A DNA stretch of 61,328 bases, from contig CAJJAQ010000014.1 of assembly GCA_905182095.1 (NCBI GenBank), forward strand, positions 1 to 61,328, given 5' to 3'. This document shows, piece by piece, positions 1 through 9,776 of this stretch (positions are counted from its first letter, which is position 1; every line of letters begins with the position of its first letter). Position numbers and translations under genes: made by a program. A model generated the notes under the pieces. The model was not told the origin of the DNA. It saw nothing but the letters and a program-made list of their open reading frames with translations, and made no database searches. The stretch is from an uncultured Pseudomonadales bacterium. Its GTDB lineage: Bacteria; Pseudomonadota; Gammaproteobacteria; Pseudomonadales; Azotimanducaceae.

Positions 1-460
1 ACGATGGTTATTTGTAAAGTATTTTCCGACGACAAAACACCAAAAATTGAATTATGAAAGCACCAACAAAATCGGGCATTTCTAGCTTTTTGGTAGCCGC
101 GTAGATTTTTATCGCACATCGCTGAAATCCTATTTCCTCAGGCACACCATCAAAAAACTGGTTATATTGAAGCAATCTAGAAATCCAGGAACGAGGCGCC
201 ACAAGTCGCCGTTAAGCGGCAAAGATCTTAGGCACACGGACTACGCTGAATGCATTAGCATGTCGCAAAGGGTTGTTCTGTAATTCCTCCGTGAGCAACC
301 TCACAAAGACCATAATTCAGCATGCCGATCCAATTGACCTAGTCGGCAAATAGTTATAATAAATCTTACGTTAACATCGCAACAGAGCCGGCGATGTCAA
401 AGCAATGAATACTTAGCTGACCAAATGGGCCACACGCATAGCGCGTGAATTGCATGCGGA

Positions 461-1288
461 TTAGCTTGGATCTTTTTGCGCCATTTGCAGTGCAATTTGA
501 TAAGCCTCCTTTTTGCGTACGCCACAAATGCTGGCAGCAATTCGAGATGCCTGGGTAGGCGGCAATTCTTTCAGCAACGCTTCGAGCACATGGGCGACTT
601 CGAAGCCAGCGGTGACCTGCTCGCCTGCCTCAACAATACAAACAAACTCACCTTTGGGTTGTTCCGCTAGCTCGCCCAGCAGTTGCTCGGCGGGGCCCAC
701 CAAAAAAGTTTCAAATTGCTTGGTCATTTCCCGCCCAACCAACATCCGTTTGTTACTTAAGCCGGCAATATCTGCAAGCGTGGCGCGAATTCGATGGGGA
801 GATTCTAGGAACACCAACGCTTCTGGCATCAACAACCACTGACCAAGCGCCTGTTGCCTGACCTTTGCTTTAGACGATAAAAAGCCAACAAAACGAAACG
901 GCTGGCAGGGAATTGGGCAAACGCTCAGGGCTGTAGTAATAGAACAAGCACCGGGAATAGGTACTACACGAATTTTCTCCTGCCAGGCCAGTTGCAATAA
1001 TTGAAAGCCTGGATCGTTAATCAACGGTGTACCCGCATCGGATACCAAGGCCACATCATCACCAGCTTTTAAACGTCGCACCAAGCTTGCGCTTATCCGA
1101 TCTTCGTTATGCTCATGCAAACTGAGTAGATCACAGCCTTTATGGCCAATATGCGTTAACAGCACTCGCGTACGTCTGGTATCCTCTGCTGCTATTATCT
1201 GCACCTGATTAAGGACTTCTGCCCCTCGCGTAGTAAAGTCCCCAAGGTGTCCAATAGGTGTGGCTACCACATAGAGTATTCCTGACAT
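461..1288 (-). CDS. rsmI: 16S rRNA (cytidine1402-2'-O)-methyltransferase RsmI; start probably MSGILYVVATPIGHLGD, internal to the 461..1348 ORF
   Basis: ORF; VVATPIGHLGDFTTRGAEVL and AAEDTRRTRVLL motifs; adjacent to lpoA/yraN. Confidence 0.93.
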   Translation of the reverse strand: MSGILYVVATPIGHLGDFTTRGAEVLNQVQIIAAEDTRRTRVLLTHIGHKGCDLLSLHEHNEDRISASLVRRLKAGDDVALVSDAGTPLINDPGFQLLQLAWQEKIRVVPIPGACSITTALSVCPIPCQPFRFVGFLSSKAKVRQQALGQWLLMPEALVFLESPHRIRATLADIAGLSNKRMLVGREMTKQFETFLVGPAEQLLGELAEQPKGEFVCIVEAGEQVTAGFEVAHVLEALLKELPPTQASRIAASICGVRKKEAYQIALQMAQKDPS

Positions 1289-3188
1289 GCCCAATCGCTC
1301 GATAGTTCTTTGTTTGATCATTCTGACCATGAATGGCTGCCAAAGCACCCAAGAATCTGCAGAAGTGCAAAATAATATGCCACGTGAACGTGGAGATGCC
1401 GTTGCGAGTGCTAAAAACAGTGCAATTTATTCGCTCAGCGACTATCCATCAGAAACTTTAATCCTCAATAGGGCTGCGACAAAATTTGACGCCGAGCGCA
1501 GCCTGGAAGGCTTAGAATTGCTCCAAGACTTAAACCCAGAGATTTTGCCTGCACCCCTAAAAGATCAATACCAGCGACTCTCTGCTCAGGGATACAACCA
1601 GCTTGGCGAACCATTACGGGCTCTGGAACTGATTCAGTTAATAGCCAACCCAACCAAACTAGACCGAAATTTTATTGTTCAGCTGTGCAACGACTTAAGC
1701 AACTATTCGTGTAGTGCCCACAACCTGATTCGTAACCAGCAAGAATATGCGGAATTATCTATAACCATCCAGAACGACATTTGGTCCGCGTTGCTGTTAG
1801 CAGATTCGCCAGATCAAATTTTCGCCAGCGCATCAGAGAGCGCTTGGTGGTCGTTGCGCAACGACATCTTTAATGCTGGATCAGTAGATCAGGCAAAACT
1901 TGTTCTCAGACGCTGGCTAGATCTCAACCCTAATCACAGTGCAGCACAACAGTTGCCAACGATGCTAAAAAACCTAACAACTTATGCACCGCCAAAAATT
2001 GCCTTATTACTGCCATTAAGTGGCCGCCTAAGTGGCGCTGGCGAGGCAGTTCGCGACGGTTTTCTAGGCGGCTATTTTGTTGATAGTCCATTGCATTCCA
2101 TACCAACCATATCAGATCAAACTTTCGTCTCTGCGCCGACGGCTGCTAGAAAAATGCCCTCTGATTACCTTGGTCGAGCCCTGCGGGTAGGGGAACAGCC
2201 AAGCGCCACTAGATCGTTAGCCATATTCGATTCCGCCAGTGCGCCGCTTGACGAACTAGTGGCTAGAGCCAAGGCTAGTGGTGCTGACCTAATTATTGGC
2301 CCGCTGCGCAAAGACAGAGCCATGACCGTCGCCGCTCTCGCACGTCAGGTAAACATACCAACCTTGTTGCTTAACTATATAGAGCCAACTTCCGCAGTTC
2401 TCGCAGGCGGCAACTCGAGCGGTAGCAGCGTTTATCAATTGGCGACGGCAATAGAAAACGAAGCAGCCACCCTGGCAAGATCCCTCATGGACAGTAATCA
2501 CAAGCGTGTGCTCGTAGTCCACAGCGGACAAAATTGGTCCCAGAGGGCATTGCTAGAATTCCAAGCGCAATGGCCTTTCGTTATCAGCGTCGCAAGGTTT
2601 GATGAGATTAAAGAAGTTACCAGTGCCATAGGCGGCACCATGGGTGTAGCCGACAGCGTTGCGAGAAAAAGTGAGCTTAGCCAACTATTTGACCAAGAAA
2701 TTCAATTCCTACCTCGGGCAAGAGAAGATTTAGATGCAGTTATCGCATTCACTTCTAACGTTGAATCTAGAGCGTTAGTGCCAGCCTTGCGCTTTCACTT
2801 TGCCGATAAGTTACCGATTTACGCAACATCACAAAGTATTCGAGGGGAGGGTAACAATAAACAACTCGCAGGGTTTACAGTTACTGAGTTACCTATTCTC
2901 GCCAATCCGAATAGCAAAATGGATAGCTTGGTACACACTTACGCCCTGAAAGACTCGCCCTTAGTCGAACTTTATGCGCTGGGCTACGACGCTTATCAAC
3001 TGGCAACTTGGATCCACATGCTGGACCGCAATAACCTCAACGAACGTACAGGCTCGCAACAACCTTGGAGGCTATCAATGGCCACCGGCGTCCTTCAACT
3101 ACGGCCTGACGGGCGCTTTAAGCGCACTCTTGAGTTGGCAAATATCGACAGGCGAGGACGTCTTAGGGTTGTAACAAAGTCGCTGTAA
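1287..3188 (+). CDS. lpoA: LpoA-like penicillin-binding-protein activator lipoprotein (YraM family)
   Basis: Signal peptide ending ILTMNGC; periplasmic-binding-like C-terminal domain; synteny rsmI-lpoA-yraN. Confidence 0.85.
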   Translation: MPNRSIVLCLIILTMNGCQSTQESAEVQNNMPRERGDAVASAKNSAIYSLSDYPSETLILNRAATKFDAERSLEGLELLQDLNPEILPAPLKDQYQRLSAQGYNQLGEPLRALELIQLIANPTKLDRNFIVQLCNDLSNYSCSAHNLIRNQQEYAELSITIQNDIWSALLLADSPDQIFASASESAWWSLRNDIFNAGSVDQAKLVLRRWLDLNPNHSAAQQLPTMLKNLTTYAPPKIALLLPLSGRLSGAGEAVRDGFLGGYFVDSPLHSIPTISDQTFVSAPTAARKMPSDYLGRALRVGEQPSATRSLAIFDSASAPLDELVARAKASGADLIIGPLRKDRAMTVAALARQVNIPTLLLNYIEPTSAVLAGGNSSGSSVYQLATAIENEAATLARSLMDSNHKRVLVVHSGQNWSQRALLEFQAQWPFVISVARFDEIKEVTSAIGGTMGVADSVARKSELSQLFDQEIQFLPRAREDLDAVIAFTSNVESRALVPALRFHFADKLPIYATSQSIRGEGNNKQLAGFTVTELPILANPNSKMDSLVHTYALKDSPLVELYALGYDAYQLATWIHMLDRNNLNERTGSQQPWRLSMATGVLQLRPDGRFKRTLELANIDRRGRLRVVTKSL

Positions 3189-3208
3189 AAAGCGCCCTAA
3201 GAGGTCGT

Positions 3209-3616
3209 TTGGCTGAGCGATTGGCGGCTTGGTATCTTTGTCGTCACGGGTTATCTAGGCTTGAGAAGAATTTTCATTCGACCTGGGGTGAAATCGATAT
3301 AGTTATGCTGGATAAAAGATCTCGCATTCGAACTGACAGCGAACCAGCTTTCGACAATTGGCGAGCGGAAGATACTCTCCATGCTGAGGGTGGAATTTTA
3401 GTTTTTGTGGAGGTACGGTTCAGAAGTAACCATACATTCGGAAGCGCCGAGGAAACCGTCGACTGGCGCAAACAAGAAAAAATAAGGCGCACTGCTCTAG
3501 TGTATTTGGCCAAGCATAACGAGTATATGAACCTGCCAGTTAGATTTGACGTCGTTGCGGTAACACAGCGAAACTATAGACCTAAAATTATGTGGATAAG
3601 AGACGCCTTTCAATGA
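3209..3616 (+). CDS. yraN: YraN/UPF0102 family endonuclease-like protein, TTG start
   Basis: AERLAAWYLCRHG...WGEIDIVMLD...LVFVEVRFR motifs; synteny. Confidence 0.85.
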   Translation: MAERLAAWYLCRHGLSRLEKNFHSTWGEIDIVMLDKRSRIRTDSEPAFDNWRAEDTLHAEGGILVFVEVRFRSNHTFGSAEETVDWRKQEKIRRTALVYLAKHNEYMNLPVRFDVVAVTQRNYRPKIMWIRDAFQ

Positions 3617-4170
3617 TGAATAAGATATCAACCAATTTTCTTCTGCTGCTTTGCCTAAGCCTCGTAGCCTGCACAAGTAATCCAGAGAGACAAAGATCTG
3701 CTGGCACTATCATTGACGACAACGTACTCGAGATTGTTATAGGCAAAGAAATACGCGCTGCAGACGAAGGCTATAAGGGCGCGCACATTGTGGTTACAGT
3801 TTACGATGGTCTGGTCTTACTGCTTGGACAGGTGGCAAGCGAGGAGCTTAAGCGCTTAGCGACCGACACTACTGAAGGCTTGAGTAAAGTAGACGCCGGC
3901 AGCGTGCACAATCACTTAACGGTTGAAGGCCCTATTTCTCTTTTAGCCAGAACCAATGACAGTGTACTAAGCGGCAAAGTGAAAACACGCTTATTGGCAG
4001 AAAAATCGGTGCCCGGCACCAAAATTAAGGTCAAAACGCAAAATGCCATCATCTATCTACTTGGCAAGATTACCGTGGAACAAGCAGATGCTGCGGTTGC
4101 AGCCACACAAAAATCTTTCGGCGTGAGAAAAATCGTTAAGGTTTTTGACTATGTAGAAAGCGCCGAATAA
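3613..4170 (+). CDS. dolP: BON-domain outer-membrane lipoprotein (DolP/YraP-like)
   Basis: Lipobox LSLVAC; two BON-like repeats (KTRLLAEKSVPGTKIKVKTQNAIIYLLGKI); synteny. ORF track starts upstream at 3592; ATG at 3613 preferred. Confidence 0.8.
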   Translation: MMNKISTNFLLLLCLSLVACTSNPERQRSAGTIIDDNVLEIVIGKEIRAADEGYKGAHIVVTVYDGLVLLLGQVASEELKRLATDTTEGLSKVDAGSVHNHLTVEGPISLLARTNDSVLSGKVKTRLLAEKSVPGTKIKVKTQNAIIYLLGKITVEQADAAVAATQKSFGVRKIVKVFDYVESAE

Positions 4171-4373
4171 CACAGGTTTTATATAGGCTAGAAAAGGCGA
4201 AATAGCATATGCGTAGGCAGCGCCTATGCCACCTTACAACAAGTTGACAATGCAGATGTGTAAGCTGTGTAACGGGAAAAATACAGAACCATCACTGTAG
4301 AACAAGTTTGCGCTGCAATCATTAGTGGCAAAATTACTAATGATTCGAACTTATACTTAGCGCAGTGCTTTAC

Positions 4374-4499
4374 GACTATTGCTTAAATACTATTGATTAA
4401 GAGCTATTGATTAAGAACTAATAGCCTACAATTCTTACCTTAGAACTCTTGCCTTAGAACTCTTGCCTTAGAACTTATCCCCTAGAACTTATACCAATC
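4374..4499. repeat. About nine degenerate 14-bp tandem units (best unit AACTCTTGCCTTAG)
   Basis: Direct reading: units step every 14 bp from 4374 to the sspB stop; two adjacent identical copies at 4444-4457 and 4458-4471. Confidence 0.8.
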
Positions 4500-4923
4500 T
4501 AAGCGAGGGCTTACTCGGCCCACCTTTGGGTGCGGGTGGTTCATCGTCCTCAATATCGCTCGGCCCAACTGGCTTAAACGCCGTGATATTTTCGCTCTCA
4601 ATCTCTATTGGATAGTCTTCGTCCTCAAAGGCCAAACCTTGACCACTACCACGACAATAAATTGCGCGAATGCTCTGCATAGGAAGAATCACTTCGAAAC
4701 TGCGACCTGAAAACCGACCTTCGCACATTAGAAAATCGTCGGTTATAGATAAGCCGCGAACGGCTTCAGGGGAGATATTCAGGACAATCTGTCCGTCTTG
4801 GACAAATTCTCGCGGCACGATAACGTCATCGCTTTCAGTATCAACTAGTATATTTGGCACTTCGTCGCTATCAAGAATCCAATCGTAGAGAGCCCTCAAT
4901 AAATAAGGGCGGCGGGCTTTCAC
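4489..4923 (-). CDS. sspB: ClpXP protease specificity-enhancing factor SspB
   Basis: RRPYLLRALYDWILDSDEVPNILVDT motif; adjacent to sspA. Confidence 0.92.
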   Translation of the reverse strand: MKARRPYLLRALYDWILDSDEVPNILVDTESDDVIVPREFVQDGQIVLNISPEAVRGLSITDDFLMCEGRFSGRSFEVILPMQSIRAIYCRGSGQGLAFEDEDYPIEIESENITAFKPVGPSDIEDDEPPAPKGGPSKPSLRLV

Positions 4924-5552
4924 TCGCGCATCTCCATTTCCGTCTCGGTAAGGCTTGCGCGGAACGCATCGCGCTCAAACATCGTTTGCATATACTTATG
5001 CAAAGGCCGAGTAGATTTTTCTGGGAGCGTGATATCAACTTCTTTAAGACGCCACAAAATAGGCGCAACACAGCAGTCGACTAACGAAAACTCATCATTC
5101 ATGAAGTACGGCTTTTCCGCAAAAATCGGCGCAATTGCAATGATGCTTTCACGCAACTCTTTGCGCGCCTTTGTCAGAATTGTTTCGCGACCTTTACCTG
5201 CCATGAGAATATCTAGGCGACTACTCCACTCTTTTTCTACCCGGGTAATCCACAAACGCGATAGCGCACGCTGTACTGGATAAACGGGTAACAAAGGCGG
5301 ATGTGGAAACCTTTCGTCAAGGTATTCCATGATGACGTTGGCTTCGTAAAGCGCAAGGTCACGATCAGCTAATGTTGGCAGAGTGTTGTAGGGGTTTATC
5401 TCGGCGAGATCTTCAGGCTCTTTGCCAGAAATCACATCTATGATTTCAACGGTAACGCCTTTCTCAGCCAGAACCATGCGTACGCGATGGGAATAGTGAT
5501 CTCTGGGATCAGAAAAAAGTGTCATCGACGATCTTTTTGTAACAATACTCAT
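4920..5552 (-). CDS. sspA: Stringent starvation protein A (GST-like)
   Basis: MTLFSDPRDHYSHRVRMVLAEKGV...PTLADRDLALYEANVIMEYLDERFPHPPLLP. Confidence 0.93.
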   Translation of the reverse strand: MSIVTKRSSMTLFSDPRDHYSHRVRMVLAEKGVTVEIIDVISGKEPEDLAEINPYNTLPTLADRDLALYEANVIMEYLDERFPHPPLLPVYPVQRALSRLWITRVEKEWSSRLDILMAGKGRETILTKARKELRESIIAIAPIFAEKPYFMNDEFSLVDCCVAPILWRLKEVDITLPEKSTRPLHKYMQTMFERDAFRASLTETEMEMRE

Positions 5553-5629
5553 TCGCTTCTCGCTTTCTAAATTTCTAGACGGTCAGACTACAATGCTGTA
5601 ACCGCTAGCGGCTACCGCAGAATCACTCT

Positions 5630-6352
5630 TTAATGGCCGTCGATGTCTTTCCAATATTCACGATTAAGCAAGTACGTAAAACATCCCAAAATGATGAGGA
5701 ATAAAAGAACGTAGATACCTGTGCGCTGACGCTCTAAACGTGTCGGCTCACCTGTGTAATAAAGAAAATTGGTCAGGTCATAAATAGCAGCGTCAAACTC
5801 TTCCGCTGACATCTTGCCAGTGCCTGAATCTAGCGCTAACTGGTCACAATGACCATCGCTACAGATTTCTCGTTGCACACCTTGCAGATCTAACAATACG
5901 TTGGGCATACCCACATTCGGATATACCTTATTGTTCACGCCCATGGGTCGATCGGCATCAGCATAAAAAGTCTTGAGATAATTGTAGACCCACTCCGGAG
6001 ACCGAACCCGGGTAACCAAGGTCAAATCTGGGGGCGATGCACCAAACCAACCTTTAGACTGTTCCTTAGGCATTGCATTAGTCATCAACGAGCCAATTTT
6101 TTGACCTGTGAAAACGAGATTTTCTAGCGCTATGTCATGGGGGATGCCCAAATCATCTGCAGTACGCTCGTAGCGCTGAAACTGCAGTGAGTGACAACCT
6201 AAACAATAGTTGGCATACAACTGGAAACCATTCTGCAGACTAGGGAGGTTTTCCAAGTCACCTTCAAACTCTTCCATGGGCCAGTTATTCGTACTGGCAG
6301 ACCAAGCCGTTAACGGCAGCAATATTAGAATTGATAGTAATAACTTCTTCAT
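5630..6352 (-). CDS. petC: Cytochrome c1 subunit of bc1 complex
   Basis: NYCLGCHSLQFQRY CxxCH haem site; C-terminal TM; operon with petB/petA. Confidence 0.93.
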   Translation of the reverse strand: MKKLLLSILILLPLTAWSASTNNWPMEEFEGDLENLPSLQNGFQLYANYCLGCHSLQFQRYERTADDLGIPHDIALENLVFTGQKIGSLMTNAMPKEQSKGWFGASPPDLTLVTRVRSPEWVYNYLKTFYADADRPMGVNNKVYPNVGMPNVLLDLQGVQREICSDGHCDQLALDSGTGKMSAEEFDAAIYDLTNFLYYTGEPTRLERQRTGIYVLLFLIILGCFTYLLNREYWKDIDGH

Positions 6353-7620
6353 TATCCCGTTACCCTCTCCGGTTCAGGCTTGGTTTTTTCTATCCTGGTG
6401 TACCAAGGCATCAGGATAAAGTAAGCAAAATAAATCGTGGTGCAAATCTGCGCCATAATTGTGCCTATTTTGGAAGGTGCCTGGGTGCCCAAGTAGCCTA
6501 ATATAAAGAAGCTGATTACGAACAATGAAAGCATCGTTCTTGACCAGAGGCCTTTATAGCGCATGGACCTAACCGGGCTACGATCTAACCAAGGTAATAC
6601 AGCCGGAATAACAATAGCGCCAGCCATTACAACAAATCCCCAAAACTTAGCGGACATACCAAACAATGGATAAGTTGCTGCGCGCAACATCGCGTAGAAC
6701 GGTGTGTAGTACCAAACTGGTGCAATATGATCTGGTGTCTTCAGCGGATCAGCCATATCAAAGTTCGGCTTCTCTAAGAAGTAGCCGCCCATCTCTGGCG
6801 CAAAGAACACAACGGCGCAGAAGATGAACAAAAACACCACCATGGCGTGAATATCATGCACTGTGTAATAAGGGTGGAAGGGAATGCCGTCTAACGGAAT
6901 GCCGTTCGCATCTTTATTCTTCTTGATCTCAATACCATCTGGATTGTTAGATCCAACGTGGTGCAATGCCACCAAGTGAACGAAGATCAAAATACACAGC
7001 ACAAGTGGCAGGGCTACAACGTGCAGGGCAAAGAATCGGTTCAACGTGGTTTCAGACATTAAGAAGTCGCCACGAATCCATTCCATCAAATCAGGTCCGA
7101 TGAATGGGATTGCACCAAACAACGAGACAATCACTTGAGCACCCCAATAGGACATATTGCCCCATGGTAGGAGGTAGCCGAAGAAACCCTCGGCCATCAA
7201 CGCAATAAAGATCGCCATACCAATGAGCCAAAGCAATTCGCGAGGTCCGCGGTAAGAGCCGTAGCGCAAAGCGCGATACATATGCAAATAGATAACTATA
7301 AAGAAGAACGATGCACCTGTTGAGTGCAGGTAGCGTAAAAGCCAACCGTATTCAACGTCGCGCATAATATATTCCACTGAGGCAAAAGCGCCTTCGCCAC
7401 TAGGAACATAGTTCATAGTCAGCCAAACACCTGTAACCAGCTGATTGACCAGTACAAACATGGCTAAGAAGCCAAAGTAATACCAAAAATTAAAATTCTT
7501 AGGCGCATAGTACTTCGACATGTGATATTCAAATGTCTCAGTCGCTGGAAAGCGCTTATCTACCCAACCCATAACTGCTTCCAGTTTGGTTGGCCCAGTT
7601 TCAGATTTCGTCTTATCCAT
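6352..7620 (-). CDS. petB: Cytochrome b subunit of bc1 complex
   Basis: Polytopic protein with RYLHSTGASFFFIVIYLHMYRALRYGSY and LPWGNMSYWGAQVIVSLF motifs. Confidence 0.95.
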   Translation of the reverse strand: MDKTKSETGPTKLEAVMGWVDKRFPATETFEYHMSKYYAPKNFNFWYYFGFLAMFVLVNQLVTGVWLTMNYVPSGEGAFASVEYIMRDVEYGWLLRYLHSTGASFFFIVIYLHMYRALRYGSYRGPRELLWLIGMAIFIALMAEGFFGYLLPWGNMSYWGAQVIVSLFGAIPFIGPDLMEWIRGDFLMSETTLNRFFALHVVALPLVLCILIFVHLVALHHVGSNNPDGIEIKKNKDANGIPLDGIPFHPYYTVHDIHAMVVFLFIFCAVVFFAPEMGGYFLEKPNFDMADPLKTPDHIAPVWYYTPFYAMLRAATYPLFGMSAKFWGFVVMAGAIVIPAVLPWLDRSPVRSMRYKGLWSRTMLSLFVISFFILGYLGTQAPSKIGTIMAQICTTIYFAYFILMPWYTRIEKTKPEPERVTG

Positions 7621-8273
7621 TAAGCAGCACCTTCTTCGCCAATAACTATTACCGTGTCGGATACGAACCGATAAGGCGGTACCTCTAAATTATCCGGCGC
7701 AGGAACGCCCTTAACCACACGGCCAGCTAAATCAAATTTCGAACCATGACAGGGGCAAAAGAAACCACCTTGGCCAGAGGCCTCGAAATTGTCTGTTACT
7801 ACATACTTAGGCGAACAACCTAAGTGTGTGCAAATCCCTAAATAGACGCCAACCTCAGGCTTTGCAGATCTCCATGCGTTCACTGCAAATTCGGGCTGTT
7901 GTTCTGGGTTTTGAGAATCTGGATCAGCAAGCTCAGCTGTGTCTGATTTGAGAGATTCGATGGTTTGATTGTCTCGGGAAACGACAAAAATCGGCTTCCC
8001 TCTCCAAGCAACGATGGGGCTTAACATTTCGCCCGGAGCTAACCTAGAGAAATCAACCTTAACAGGGGCACCAGCTGCGCGAGCTTTGGCACTTGGCGTC
8101 CAATACTTGACGAAAGGCCAAGCTGCTCCAACGGCACCAACCGCCGCTACCGCCGATGTTGCTTGGATGAGAAAGTATCTTCTACCTGAATTAACGCCAC
8201 CTGATGTTGCGTCATTATTATTGTCTTTATTATCGTCTTTGGCTGAATCTATAGCCACATCGCCATCGCTCAC
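7620..8273 (-). CDS. petA: Ubiquinol-cytochrome c reductase Rieske iron-sulfur subunit
   Basis: CTHLGCSP and FFCPCHGSKFDLAGRV Rieske motifs; TAT-like N-terminal region. Confidence 0.95.
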   Translation of the reverse strand: MSDGDVAIDSAKDDNKDNNNDATSGGVNSGRRYFLIQATSAVAAVGAVGAAWPFVKYWTPSAKARAAGAPVKVDFSRLAPGEMLSPIVAWRGKPIFVVSRDNQTIESLKSDTAELADPDSQNPEQQPEFAVNAWRSAKPEVGVYLGICTHLGCSPKYVVTDNFEASGQGGFFCPCHGSKFDLAGRVVKGVPAPDNLEVPPYRFVSDTVIVIGEEGAA

Positions 8274-8542
8274 GGCAGTTAGCTCCCATAATCTGATGAT
8301 TTGTCCTTGACCGGAGTAACGTTAAACACGTCCCGTAGCCAAGATTTTTTAAATGCCGGCTCCATAAAAGATCCAACATCTGCGACCCGGTTACCTAGGT
8401 CGTGATTAAAGCGGAGCACGAAAGTCCCCCGCTATTGGCACCCAATCCTATAAAAGGAATGGCTTCCTCGAACTTAAAAAGCTTACCACATATCCAAGCG
8501 GGGCAACCGCTTGGTAAACTTTTAGCGAGAAAAAACGATGTA

Positions 8543-8932
8543 TTATCGTTTTGAGAACTGTGGACGCTTACGCGCTTTGCGCAGGCCGACTTTCTTTCTC
8601 TCTACAGCACGAGCGTCACGAGTTAAGAACCCAGCTTTACGCATTGGTACGCGGAAGTTCTCATCGAGTTCGACTAATGCACGAGCAATACCATGTCGAA
8701 TAGCACCGGCTTGACCGGAGTTACCACCACCGCGAACAGTGAGCATAACATCGAGCTTGTCGGTCATATCTGCTACTTCAAGAGGCTGACGAACAACCAT
8801 GCGAGAAGTCTCACGACCAAAAAATTCTTCTAATGACTGAGCATTTACCGATATTTTTCCAGTACCGCTGGAAAGGAATACTCTTGCTGCCGCAGTCTTT
8901 CTACGACCAGTTCCATAATTATAATCTGTCAT
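8543..8932 (-). CDS. rpsI: 30S ribosomal protein S9
   Basis: [15 protein letters not shown]...[14 protein letters not shown]. Confidence 0.97.
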   Translation of the reverse strand: MTDYNYGTGRRKTAAARVFLSSGTGKISVNAQSLEEFFGRETSRMVVRQPLEVADMTDKLDVMLTVRGGGNSGQAGAIRHGIARALVELDENFRVPMRKAGFLTRDARAVERKKVGLRKARKRPQFSKR

Positions 8933-9366
8933 CTGCGTAGCTCCAGAGCCTGGGGTTGCTGAGCAGCATGCGGATGTTCACCGCCTGCATAAACTTTTAA
9001 CTTGCGGAACATTGCGCGACCCAATGGGTTTTTTGGCAACATGCCCCTCACCGCGATTTCAATCATTCGCTCAGGGTGTTCAGCTCGCATGGAAGAAACA
9101 TCAGTGCTGCGAATACCACCGGGATAACCGGAGTGTCGCCAGTACAGCTTGCCTTTTTCTTTGTTACCCGTGACACGCACTTTCTCTGCGTTAACAACGA
9201 CAATGAAATCTCCAGTGTCGACGTGCGGGGTGAATTCTGGCTTGTGCTTGCCGCGAAGCCTGCTGGCTATCTCGGTTGCTATGCGACCAAGGGTCTGATC
9301 TTCGGCGTCTATAATCCACCAAGATCTTTCCACGTCTTGCTCGCGCATACTCACTGTTGTCTTCAT
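8929..9366 (-). CDS. rplM: 50S ribosomal protein L13
   Basis: [47 protein letters not shown]; overlaps rpsI start. Confidence 0.97.
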   Translation of the reverse strand: MKTTVSMREQDVERSWWIIDAEDQTLGRIATEIASRLRGKHKPEFTPHVDTGDFIVVVNAEKVRVTGNKEKGKLYWRHSGYPGGIRSTDVSSMRAEHPERMIEIAVRGMLPKNPLGRAMFRKLKVYAGGEHPHAAQQPQALELRR

Positions 9367-9741
9367 TCTGTGCCTCTTTTGCTCAGCGTTGACCTTTTAA
9401 GCCAACCTATAATCAACGCTGTCGTGCGTCATTTGCTCTGTGTTTGCTCTTCTATCAACCCAACTCCCTTAAGAGTTAGAATCGATCACTTATTCACCAC
9501 TTGTTTGTTTCTATGTTTCTTTACATCAAAGACGCCGTATTTCTTTCGCCATTCGGCGTAAACGTCTATTTTGTCTTTCTATTCTTTTGTAGTTTTTTTC
9601 AACTACTCAAACCAACATCACACCCTGTACAACCTATTCAGCGGACATCGCCCCGAATTTTGACCTTCTCAAAAGATCGCCGACCATAAAACGTAGCCGT
9701 AAAGACGGGGCGCGAATGATAGAGGAGCACCAAGCGCTTTA

Positions 9742-9776
9742 CAACTTAGAATTCGACTCTTTCGAATTCTAAGTTG
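9742..9776. terminator. Perfect 15-bp inverted repeat with 5-nt loop spanning the zapE stop codon
   Basis: CAACTTAGAATTCGA-CTCTT-TCGAATTCTAAGTTG read directly; no clear T-tract, so function is uncertain. Confidence 0.45.

Noticed and set aside
8-202. 64-aa minus-strand ORF at the left edge
   Set aside because: No recognisable motif, no clear RBS and an AT-rich context; not supportable as a gene.
1-460. Possible rnpB (RNase P RNA), which lies near rsmI in Pseudomonas
   Set aside because: Searched both strands by eye for the conserved GAGGAAAGTCCGGGC-type core and found none.
4200-4370. Possible decayed third BON repeat downstream of dolP (e.g. ACTGTAGAACAAGTTTGCGCTGCAATC resembling ACCGTGGAACAAGCAGATGCTGCGGTTGCA)
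   Set aside because: Similarity by eye is short and interrupted by stops; too weak to call a pseudogene without alignment.
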